From the NCBI GenBank assembly GCA_002946415.1, contig NJPS01000057.1, positions 1 through 64,000 on the forward strand: a DNA stretch of 64,000 nt. Direction: 5' to 3'. The notes under the pieces were generated by a model. That model was not told the origin of the DNA. It ran no database searches and saw only the letters and a list, made by a program, of their open reading frames with translations. The translations under genes and the position numbers were made by a program. Positions 1 to 10,706 of this stretch are shown here, in pieces. Every line of letters begins with the position of its first letter. Positions within the stretch are counted from its first letter, which is position 1. The stretch is from Rutstroemia sp. NJR-2017a BVV2. Taxonomy: Eukaryota; Ascomycota; Leotiomycetes; Helotiales; Rutstroemiaceae.

Positions 1-70
1 GGGGTGGGGGTGGAGGGTGGGGGGGGTGGGGGTGGGGGGGGGGGGCTGGGGGGGGTGGTGGGGGGGGGGG
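1..70. repeat. G-rich low-complexity tract
   Basis: The first 70 bases are almost only G with scattered T, A and C. The strand could form G-quadruplexes, but a run like this at the very edge of a sequence can also be an assembly or sequencing artefact. No telomere-type TTAGGG repeat is seen. Confidence 0.8.
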
Positions 71-1486
71 AATATGCGACTATGTTCACTGAAGTATTTC
101 CATTTGTATTTTGCGAATGCTGAGAGGAAACTATGGATGAGACTATGACATGACGCATGTAGAGATGGCTGAAATCTCAGAATTGAAAGTGTTATTTACG
201 TCGATGAAATGTAGCTAGAGATTAACGGACTGACAGTCTACAGAATCAAGATTATGACTCTACTTAACATCGGCTTGCTTGCTATATAGAGAACATGAAC
301 ACCTGCTACGAGTTGCACCGAATCTGTGGCCCGGGATCTCCTAGGGACTTGGTCGAATGGAATTGAATTGTTGTCAGTATCTAGATAGAGTACTGGACGA
401 GGTCGCTTGACTCAAACTGCTAGGAAGTATGATGGGTTGGCACATCAGAGTGAAATCGCTTTCCGCTCTTAACAATCTAATGTCCAAGAGCTACTGTGCC
501 TTTACGGGAGTAGAGCATTCTGTTCTGAGAGACTTCACTTAGAGACAAGATTGATAGGATGCGTGTCACAACTCCCTCCCACGTACGTACCACTGCCACT
601 CAATCAAACTAATCGGTATCATGCTGCTACCAAGACACTCACTCACTAGCAAGAAGGACTCATCAACGGACCTCCACACGCGAACTTCTCCCCTCCATCC
701 CGCTCCCTCCTGATCCTTCCCTTCCCTTCCGTTACTAGACGGATAGGATAGTTCAACATCCCACGAAACGAACACGTCTCAAGCGCACAACACAGCACAA
801 TACAGCATACATACTTACCCACCAAGGTAGTCCCGGTAACTTGAACTCCCCAAGCACAAGAAAACACAATCCAGCGTACAAAAAAAGAAAATAGCACCCC
901 ATCCGCGCCTTGCTTGCAACACTTGCTGCTTTTCCCCTTCGCTCCAGGAGCTGGGAGCTAAGAAAAGACTTAGCTGTGATTAATAACACTCGCTTCGGGT
1001 TGGGGGTTTGTGGTTCTTGGGGATGGTTAGGGTAGCTGAGATGGGATGGGATGGGATTGAGTTCAGGTTGGTGGTACATATGTACAAAGGGGGGGGGGAG
1101 ATGGGGGAGTGGATGTGAACGAGGGATGGATCTGTGGGATAAGGATTTCCTCGTTTGTTCGCTCGGGGAAGCTAGGATAGGCGAAGGGAAAGGGTTGGGG
1201 TTATCGGGACTTATCTCATATCATCGTGTTTTATCTTGTCTCGGGGACCTTCTGCTAGGCTGGGTCTTGTGCGGATGCTTGCTCTAGTTTCGTATCGTCT
1301 CGTCTCGCTTGTCTCGGGGACTACATCAGATGAACATATCTGCGAAGGATGGAGTGATGTATGGCACCGGCGAACAAACAGATGGAAGGGAGGATTATGC
1401 TGCGGTAGTGCTATTCATAAATCCCGATTGACCATGAAAAGGGAGGCGAGACCCAGGTGATGGAATCAGTTCAAATGAATGCGAAA

Positions 1487-1487
<1 letters not shown>

Positions 1488-1535
<48 letters not shown>
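1488..1535. repeat. (AAGC)n microsatellite
   Basis: About twelve uninterrupted copies of the tetranucleotide AAGC, directly visible. Confidence 0.95.
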
Positions 1536-1683
1536 AACCAAAAAAAAAATAGAACTCAAGGAAAGGGGACACAGAGCGGTGGGAGAAGGTATGCAAGCCA
1601 CGGGGGGAAAAAGATAGCCGCGATGTAACGACGACATGTTTTCTGCATTCCCAGGCACAGCTGCTGTAGGGCAGGCAGGAATA

Positions 1684-1713
1684 GATAGGATAGGATAGGA
1701 TAGGATAGGACAG
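1684..1713. repeat. (GGATA)n microsatellite
   Basis: About six copies of the pentamer GGATA, the last degenerate (GGACA). Confidence 0.9.
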
Positions 1714-3693
1714 GACGCAGAGGACTGGGTTAGGGATTGTATGCACAGCTTGAGTTGACGTCAGATAATTTATTATTTTTTATTATTTAGCTATTTAATT
1801 ATTTTCTCCATCAGAATATAATATCGTGAATAGTATAGCATGATAAAATGGCAAGACAAATGGGTCCGAAAGTCGACAGAGGAAAGCTGGTGATGTTGCT
1901 GGTGACAGACAGATTGAGGCTTGACACTGCCTCGTTCTTGGCGGGATACTGTAGACCGGTGCGATTTATTTTGGGGGCCGGAGTAGGTAGGACAGCGGGG
2001 CCTGAATGTTTTGGGAAGTTTACGAGGTGATGGCCAGTTAAGATAGAGATCGCGAAATCTTGGGGGAAGATTTGGAGTTGGGCTGTTTCGTTTTGGTTTT
2101 CTTGTGTATGTATGTACGTATCTACATGGCTTTTTGACTACAGAAATAGTGTATCTATTTATCCGTCTTGGGGTTTATGGCTATGACTTTGCAGAGATCT
2201 GAAAGGGGGGAAATTGAAACGATCAAGTGATGACTTTCAGAGCGGAAGAGGAAGCATACGAGCCGGTGTTTATCGCAAGTATCTTGCTTCCCATCCGGGT
2301 TTCTCGGGCAAGCAGAAAGTAATTTTCAACTCCGTAACAGTCGATGTCGAAACTGCACGCCAAGTGCGTCTTGTGCGCTAACACTTGGCCCACGACATGA
2401 CATGATGTATCGTACATGAACAACGGTCCACCAAGAGACAGTCGCGAGTAACGGAGAAAGCGAGATTGGCTGAAGTTGGCATCCTCCTCAAGAACGATCG
2501 ATGGGTAGTGCACTGCAACAGCGCAGCGCAGTACGACGTAGGACGCAAGCCCAAACCTTACCTTACCCTGCCTCCCATCGATCGAGGATGGATCTCGTAC
2601 ATGCACGCAAGTGTGCGACGAAGTCTCGAGACCAGCTACTCGTAGTAATCACCGATTACCATGCGTAAGACGTACCTGAATGAGCGGTAAGGCGACGTCG
2701 ATATCACCCGTCTTACCTCGTTGCAACGCAGGCACGCGTTCTGTCAGCGAGCCCTGTATTATCGATGCTGCGGATCATTTCTAGAATATTTCCTTTCTGG
2801 GATGCTTGTTCTTCGTTCTGTTTAGGAAAGCGGTGTCTTTACGGGGATCGAGTGCTGATTGGCTGCGTGCGATGAGGGGCGGCGGAGAAAACGTGGTGTC
2901 CTATGCACTTCGTATATCGCAGCAACATCTCGATTAAGCATAATTTGTCGAGGTGTGTGTGCCAGAGCGAGAGGATGTGTATGTGCAAGGAAAATTAATC
3001 ACACAAGTGATAAGGCACAGTAAGTTCGGTCAAATTTAATTTAGGTACACGCAGACAGATTACAAAGTGTGCATGGTGATTGAAAACATCCTCGTTAGGC
3101 AAGCTTTGCGCGATATTCCGTCGTCGGCAGCAAGAGCCTTGGAGGAGATGGCGAAGATATAAATAACCATAGACGTGTGCGTCGTTGCAGATAATTCTGT
3201 CATTCGCGATGGGGCGATGGGGTGATGGGGGATGGGGTACCGGTGCACTAGTCCGGGTAATGCTGTGGATAGAAGAGGCCACTAGAGAAGGGAATGCCGT
3301 AAATAGCTGAACGAAATGCACGTCAACCTATGAATCACATGTGACAGGAAAAGAGTGTTATGTAACAGGTAACAACATTCTGCATTGGAGGCACAGCCAA
3401 TTCTGCCTTCTGTCCCTGTCTGCCTAGAGACTGTTCAACGCATAGAGACCCCTTCGTACGAGATACACGTCAATTGATTGACAATACCGGGTCAATTATG
3501 GTAAATGCGCTTTGCACCGCAAATTGAGGCTATGCGCCATTGTTTTGTGCCCTCGTACCAATCCTGTGGCCGCCGCCCCGCCTGGGGAATCGCCGGTTGT
3601 TCGGAGCAGACGTGCGACTCCCCTATCTCACGAACTCAAAGCTAAGACGACGGGAAGGAAGGCGGCGGAGCTGAGAACGGCGATTGCAGAAAT

Positions 3694-3717
3694 ACGAAAC
3701 GAAACGAAACGAAACGA
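3694..3717. repeat. (ACGAA)n microsatellite
   Basis: About five tandem copies of the pentamer ACGAA. Confidence 0.9.
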
Positions 3718-4710
3718 GATGAGCTCGTGGTTCCAAGCAATAAAAGCATAACTCGGTGTGTCTGCATTGCGCGCGAAAGGGAAGGTGTGAATGTCCTTGG
3801 TCTTTGGCTGCTGGGGGAGAGGAAAAAACGTGGAATGTTTGGGTGAAATCTTCAGCTCGCAGGGGCTAGTGATGCGACTCACTGAAAGGAGGTGGTGTTG
3901 CGGCGCAGAGCACGAGGGTGCAGGGATGGCGCAAAGTGCGACCAGGGGGCCCGGTATGGCTCGTGGGAAACTGTTATTGGAGGCTTGGAGCCGGAGGATT
4001 GAAGAATTCACAGAAGAGGCAGGAGGTCAGATCTCAATTCGAGTGTGCCGTATGCGATGTAATGATGTGCTACAACCTCAGTCTTCGAGAAGAGAGTAGG
4101 GGTTGGGGTTGTCGATACAATCGGGAGAACTCAATGCGATGCTTACAAGTCAAGAGGGGAGAATACCACCCTACCGCATGGGTTTTACGTGGCCCATGAA
4201 GCAAGCATGATAGAGGGATTGCTGATTGACAATTTGTGACGGCTTGGCAACTGTATCAAAAACATGTGGCTATTCATCGTCAATTGGATGCCGCCCCCTC
4301 ATTTGAGGGCCATTCCTTAGGTCGTGGTACGGAAGGAATATTCTTGTGGGCATGACTGAATTGGGGAAGATTCGGACCGAGGTGAATGTCTCAGATGATT
4401 CCACAGAGAGCGGCATTGAAGGCTGAGGAATTGAAGAGCGACGAATTTTCTGCCGTTGTACCCATAGCACACAATCCCATAGAAGCCACTTGCAGAGATT
4501 GGCGCACAGCCAGGACAGACTTGACATGCCGGAAAAGCCTGGGTTCACGCGGTGAGCTAACTTCAGCGATCATTTACCAAATTGTGCCATTGTGTTTCAG
4601 TAGTATTTACGCCATTGAGGACAGAAGCTGGGGTCGATGTATGATGGTGTGTAGAGTCACCGTAGAGGCCATTCTGGAGGTGGGTCATGTAGGTACCGAT
4701 CCCTCAATCT

Positions 4711-5873
4711 TTATGATACAGTGCATGGCCCGAGTATCCAAGCCAGCCAGCCTTGCCGTGTCCTTGGGACCTCCCTATTCACCCAAGGACTGGACTCATC
4801 GTGACCCTTCTCGTCGGGATCATCCCGATAGTGAATATCGACTTTCTTCACATTTTCATCCATTGCAGCAGATATTGAGTGCATAGACAAGGAAAAGTTC
4901 CCTTCCTGGGTTCCAAAGAAGCTAGGATTGTCAGTAAATACGCCAAGCCTGAGATTGAGAGCCTCACCTTCGCATCATAATGCTGAATCTCTTGATGTTT
5001 TTCAGATCCAAAGGTTCTGCATCTTTCTTCTCCCGTCCTCTGTATGTAGGCTTCAGATCGTCCCACTTCACGAAAATTTTGCTGTGATCTGCGGGACCTT
5101 TGAAGTCGTATTCCCAGCTAATCGTGCTTTGTTCCCTGCCATTTGGGCTTCTTGGTAACAATTCGTCCTTGATAATGAAAGTGTATTTCTTTTCGTCACT
5201 TGCCTGTATATCAAGTTGGATTCCATCAAAGCGTGAAAGGTCCCACTTAGAGTTACCACGTTAGCTCCAAGTTCTCATCGGTAGGCATGAAAGAGAGTAC
5301 AGCATGATGTATGGCTCGACGCATGGAGGGACCATCAGACCAAAATGTAAGCGCTTGTGAGATTACAAACATGGGGACTACCCCGGCGTGTATCTATTTC
5401 CATGGATAATAATATTCTCCGACAGCCTTATAGCGTGCATTCATTGGCACGCGCTTAATAGTGAATAGCATCGTATCTGACTAGTTGCAGAGTATGGGAC
5501 GGGAAGCGTTTCAGACGCTTGAGCGGCTTCCTCTTGGGCGCTTGAATGAATATAGATCTCAAAAACTAGTGGCCGCGGTCACACTTACGGTACGGTCTAC
5601 GCTCGTTCTCTGCGAAGCAAACCCGGCCCCGCCTAATGTCTGTATGTCAAGGGTACCTCTGAAAGTGGCAATGGGAGAGGATACCGAGCAATCGAGGAAG
5701 GATTGTGATGCTCCACCTCTCACTCGATCATCACTCGAGGTCCAATCATCTGGTGACCATGGCCTTGATATGTATTAATAAAGCTCGGCCTGGCCATGCT
5801 CCTTTGGATAGTTTGATACTTACTGGGTCCCACCAAAGAGAGGGATTGATGACAATTCGCCGTTCCGATCCAT
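4711..5873 (-). CDS. CIA30-domain protein (complex I intermediate-associated protein 30 family)
   Basis: Rebuilt from four minus-strand exons: 5873-5824, 5763-5589, 5245-4968 and 4921-4711 (714 nt, 237 codons plus TAA). All junctions are GT-AG and keep frame. The protein follows the CIA30 family from end to end: LFGGTQPWSPDDW, then WTSSDDRVRGGASQS, GGAGFASQRT, WDLSRFDGIQLDI, LKPTYRGR and PLDLKNIKRFSIMMRSFFG. CIA30 (NDUFAF1) proteins form a jelly-roll, galactose-binding-like fold, and the founding member helps assemble mitochondrial complex I. This copy starts directly at the LFGG motif and shows no mitochondrial presequence, so it may belong to the shorter fungal paralogue group of unknown role. 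ATG 5873 was chosen because the motif follows 12 residues later; the frame is also open upstream. The second intron is long (343 nt) and could hide a micro-exon, although the join without one is co-linear with the family. Confidence 0.88.
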
Positions 5874-7105
5874 TATTAGATCCCCAGACCTCGTCCTCGA
5901 GCCGACAGGAAGCACGGGCAGCCCAGATACCGGAGCACGCAACGTCAGACTTGATGGCCCGGTAGGGTGGGGTGGTGTCGTCGAGGTCAGAGGGGCGTGT
6001 TTGGGCGTATGCTGTGGGGTACGAGCAAGAACACCAACAGCTATCACTCAATCCTGCCAAGACAGGTTCGTACAGATGGTCCAATGACCTCGTGATGCTG
6101 CTTTGATGTGCTCTAGATGGCGGTCGATCCAAAATCTCGGAATTTCAAGCTTACAAGCGCGTATATACCGTGCGTGGTAGTGAAGTTGGAACGAAGGTAT
6201 GACCTGACATTGGTCTATGCGTTGAGAGTGCAAGCGAGAATGTGGGGTGGTGAGATTGAGACTCAGACCCTTTTTCACCTAGTGACATTTTCATAATGCT
6301 TGCACCAACCCAGCACCAACACCAACACCAACACCAACACAAAACCAACGCGATGAGCACCAGCAACTTCCTCTGCCGGAGCGGCCAACTCGCAGCAGAA
6401 TATCAAGCATTCGGCCAGTGTACCGACTAGCCTCTTTTCGACGGATAGGGCTGAAAGAGTGGGATGATAGCCCACTAGTCGCGCGAGGATCCGCTCACTT
6501 CACAAGACCGATGGCTCGACCTCCAATTGCCAATAGGCAAATGCGATAACCGCTCATAGGATTCTTACGTGGAGACTCAATTGCAAAGATATTGTTTTAC
6601 ATAAAGTGGCAAGAATTAAATCGGGAATTCATTTCATATCTCTACCGTTTCGGGTCTGTTGGTTCCGAGGACCTTTGGATCGTATTGAGGAGGATGACCG
6701 GGAAATTGAGTGAGCAGACCGGGAAGGGTACGGGAAATATCCATCCGAGCAAGCATGCAATCATGGTCATTTCACTGCGGCATCAAGGGAGATTCTGAGA
6801 GCGTAAAATAACAGTGAAGTTTTTCTTTCAATTTTTGAATACAAGAATAATGAACGGATGAAACACTAATCGTACTGGGTATATACATTAGGATCGTTCC
6901 TCATTTCTACGAGCCATGTGAAGCGAAATTCCATAACTCCCATACACCGCAAACTCCCCCAGAATTTCCTCCTTGCGATGCCCATTTCCCTAATCATGTC
7001 CGTGACTGCCGTCTAAAGCGAGTGTCGAGCACTTCGAACTCTTTGTTTCCTGCCTTCCAAGCCCATAAATCCCATCATCCTTCGTTGAAGCCTCTGGTGC
7101 TCTTC
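5874..7105. other. Intergenic region
   Basis: This is the 5' flank of the CIA30 gene and the 3' flank of the bZIP gene, both on the minus strand. It contains a hexamer microsatellite at 6303-6350. No further gene is recognised. Confidence 0.5.
6303..6350. repeat. (ACCAAC)n microsatellite
   Basis: An imperfect run of the hexamer ACCAAC/CACCAA, about seven units with small interruptions. Confidence 0.85.
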
Positions 7106-8037
7106 TCATATATGTGTCATCATGCGAGGCGAGGGAGGCATTGATAAAGGCGTTGTTGGGTATTGGTATCCGGATTCAGAACAGGTTGTGGAGTGCTCGT
7201 AAGAGTGCGAAAGTGGTGGGGTCTGCAGATATCTGTTAGGACCCATTGCAAGTGGCTTCACGACTTGAGAGTGCCTTACATGAGGGTCATCATAACCGTG
7301 GTGTGAATGAATATCGATCGCTGGCAGTCCTTGGTAGGTCATGTTATACGGGCTCATTGTCTCTTCGGTTTCTCGCTTGATGGCGTCGTTGAAGTGCATC
7401 ATTGAAGGTAATGTCACTGGAACTGGAGCCATGTAGTGCTCGTATGCCTCTGATCGATCACCGCTGGAGACTGCACGATAAGGCTGGGAATGAGGATATG
7501 GTGGGTAGACAACGTCCTCTGGAGCTGGGTATGTGTGGTATGCGAAAAGAGGTGGTGTGCGGGATCCATCACGATCGAAACCTTGGGAGAAGATAATCTC
7601 GTCATCGCTTTGCATTGGTGGAGTATATTGGCTAGGTAAAAGGCGCGGAGAAACTTGTCGTTGCACATTTTCTGGGCTCCTTCTGTATTGCTGGGTCTCA
7701 TTGCTACGATCTGGTTGTTGATGGAGCTCGGCATGAGCTTGAGGTGGGGAGGCTGAAGAAGAACCAGCTCGGCGTTCAAGGTCTTCAAGACGTCTCTTGA
7801 GCTTCTTGCCTGTAGGAAAGAATCAGCGACTGATAGTAGATGAAGAGTGTGGCATATCCACTTACGGTAGTTTCTTTGAGCAATGCGGTTTTGAATTCTT
7901 CTGCGCTCGGCCAAGTCGGAGATCTTGGTCCAGTCCTCATCCGGATTCGCAGAGCTGCTGAAGGCACTGCTAGTGCCGTGGGTGGTCATATGTCTCGAGG
8001 TCGTAGCCGTCGAGTATGTATAGCTGTGTCGAGACAT
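7106..8037 (-). CDS. bZIP transcription factor
   Basis: Two exons on the minus strand, 8037-7866 and 7809-7106, joined by a 56-nt GT-AG intron (GTAAGT...CTACAG), give 291 residues. The intron falls inside the basic region. The spliced protein reads DLAERRRIQNRIAQRNYRKK followed by LKKRLEDLERR, the fungal Yap/AP-1-type basic motif NxxAQxxxR at about residues 50-58. Such proteins bind DNA as dimers in the nucleus. Few hydrophobic heptads follow the basic region before a Ser/Pro/Gln-rich stretch, so the zipper looks short. The C-terminal 200 residues are rich in Pro, Tyr, His and Ser, resemble an activation region and contain no other domain I recognise. The N-terminus is Ser/Thr-rich. The target pathway cannot be told from sequence. 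Confidence 0.88.
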
Positions 8038-10205
8038 GATGAAATGTGTTTGACAGTAGTATCTTTGGACTGATAGAAAGTCTATGAGAGATGTCTGAAG
8101 TTTTGGAAGGCTTGCAGAAGGATTAGAGTGTCTGATACAACAAGGTCATAATCAGTGCTCAGGAGGGGGACATTGTCCATATATATGTGAATGCGGGACA
8201 ACCACAACTGACGCAGCTATACGGATTTCCAAAACTACTTGGCCCCGAATCCTAGCGCCCTTCTGCTCAGCTTCAACACAAACGACAAACCCTGTCCGCG
8301 ACCCTAGAAGACACAACCTGGTGCTGAACCCTGCACAAGCATGTTCATGTTGCCCTCCCCTTGCAAGCCACTGACCCTCCCTTTTGATCAAAACGGCCGG
8401 GAGGTGCGCCGTGCAACTGGGGCATTAATTCTGCCACAGACACCGAGTCCAAACCAAATAGGGTACATTCATCCACCTGCAGGTGAGAGGCGCATTTGCG
8501 AGGGAAAAACACAACAATTCCACTATTTCTCGGGTGCTAGAGGGGAATTGGAAATTCATCACTAATTAAGGGCCATTAATAGAAATCCGCCAAATTCGCC
8601 AAAAGGCTCGTAAAGCAGCACCAACCAAAATACGGGCTTGACGGGTACACCTTTTGAGCATAGGTCCGTACGATGGTTGGTGGTTGGTTAGCTTTGCGTT
8701 GGGTTTAAGCAAATGGATGTAAATATAGAAATCCACCACCGACACACGCACCACCCACCTCCCACAGTCCAGTAATAGCAGTAAATCTGGTCCGAGGATT
8801 TGGGGATTTGTGACCTCTGTATGCTAAAGTTATCCCTCCCTCCCACTCTAGCAGCACGCAGCAGCAGCAGCATCGAAACAAGCAGCCCTATGAAGCTTTT
8901 TGAAGCGAGAGGTTGGAGCTAACAAGCACAATCTAATTGTTGGCTGGCGCCGCGTACTGGAGCGTGCTGCTGCCCCATCTTCGGTATTCTTTGCGTCTGT
9001 CCGTGTTGCTAACAATCCCCGATCCCGTCTTTCTGCTCATGTGTCCTATATTCTCCAGGCCGATCAATAATGGACAGACAAATGGGATGGGAAATGCTCT
9101 GTACGGGGTGCAACGATTGATCGAAAGCATCTCATCACGCGAAGATGGCACTGCTTGATTGGTGACAGTCCGCCCAAATTGGGTGCCTGAAGACCGTTCT
9201 TGGTTTGGTGATTAGACCCTAGAGCGAACGGAGTGCTATCGCACAACTCCCGTGTTGCCGTGCGCATCATAACCTTACTCCGTGCAAAGGGAATTAATCA
9301 GATCGATTAGTGTCAAGAACGGCATGGTTTCTGCCTCTGCTCCCTTGTCTCTTGTCTCGTTTATGTTTGAGGCACATAAGAAGTCATCTAATAGTTCGAG
9401 AAGCATCACAAAAACGACCTTCTCCACCCCAATGTCACCTTCTACCAAGTAATGCTAAGAAGCTACGTACATACCAAGCATGGAATATGTGTTTCCGTCT
9501 TTTCATTAAGGATTGGGAGCTCGGGAAGCTCGTCTCCATAGATTGGCACCTCATTCATCGGCAAAAGCCATGCTATAGTCGCAGGTGTGAAGAGCCAAGG
9601 GCCAGCACCCCAAACACCACCTGGGCAGACACCCCTTTTCAGATAGAGTAGACAGGATTAATTCAAATGGCAATCATAAGACAACCAAGGTCGGCGATAT
9701 TGTTTTTCTACACATCCAGGATGGGCGCACAATGCTGGTACTAATTATGGTATCATCGAGAGCGACACTAGGTCTAGCTTTCGAGCTGGATATATCCGTG
9801 ACAACAGGCTTGGGTTGTGCGTACCTTAGTTTCTGATATCTGCATCTAGCGTAGCCAGATCAGTCTCGCCGGCATCAGATGAAAAGCAGGAGCCTATAGT
9901 TTAGTTTGACGACTGTGCCTGTCTTGTGCCTGCGCCTGCGCCTGGCAGCAGGAGTAGAGTTTGGAGTTAACGGGCGTAAGGTTAACAACTCCCTAGTCAA
10001 CGACGCTGTACGTAAATACGCTTGATTGCGTCTTCAAAATTCCTAAACCTAGATACCTGACAACCTATTACCGTGCAGATCAACGACTGCCAACCACTGA
10101 GTGCCAGAATCCATGCTCATGTTGCAAAGTAGGTTAATGGCAGCAAGGCTCGAAGCAAAACGGATTTAACATTGCTATCACCACGTTGATTCCACAATCC
10201 CAGCG

Positions 10206-10227
10206 GATATCGCGATATCGCGATATC
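10206..10227. repeat. Perfect 22-bp palindrome
   Basis: Three GATATC hexamers separated by GC dinucleotides form a sequence identical to its own reverse complement. It could form a hairpin or bind a dimeric protein, and it could equally be chance. No gene start lies nearby. Confidence 0.9.
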
Positions 10228-10675
10228 TGGCTGAGGGCCGGAAAAACTCGAACCAACTCGTAATTACTCATCCCTCATTACTCATCGCATGTCATGTCAC
10301 TGGCCATATTAATTCCCGCGGTGCTGTACATGCGTGCGGCGTCGAGGTACCCATAGTTTGCTGCAATCAACAGCCCATTTGAAATAGTTTTGCGATGGTT
10401 CGGTGGAGCGCCAATAATTTCTTCACCCAGCTTCACATCGCCGTCTACTGTCGAGCTATGAATCCGCACGCCCAAAGAGGATGTTCCTACCCATGGTGGC
10501 TTAATGTTAAACCCCAGCCCTGGGAGCACACGTGCTTTGTCATATTGGGATTATTGCATCTGTCGATGACCAAGGTGCCTGGGAGTGCAGGCGACGACGA
10601 TTGGCTGAAGCGCGGGATGCTTCATGGAAAAAAGAAAAGAGTAAAGTTAAGTTGGCTAACTTAGTGCTAAGGTTA

Positions 10676-10706
10676 CCATGCTACCATGCTACCATGCCAC
10701 CATGTT
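10676..10706. repeat. Short tandem repeat (CTACCATG)n
   Basis: Three to four copies of the octamer CTACCATG, the last altered to CCACCATG. Confidence 0.85.

Larger units (their letters stand above)
71..4710. other. Intergenic region, no gene recognised
   Basis: No reading frame here looks like a conserved protein and I could not join short frames into one. The stretch around 650-950 is pyrimidine-rich on the plus strand. Microsatellites at 1488-1535, 1684-1713 and 3694-3717 are listed separately. Frames of 60-127 codons occur on both strands, with compositions expected of random DNA. The 166-codon plus-strand frame at 4386-4886 overlaps the last exon of the CIA30 gene in antisense and is treated as a shadow. 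Confidence 0.5.

Noticed and set aside
4386..4886. 166-codon plus-strand ORF
   Set aside because: Overlaps the last exon of the CIA30 gene in antisense and has no protein-like features.
10278..10529. Minus-strand 83-codon ORF (LLIAANYGYLDAARMY)
   Set aside because: Looks slightly protein-like but has no conserved flanking exons or recognisable family.
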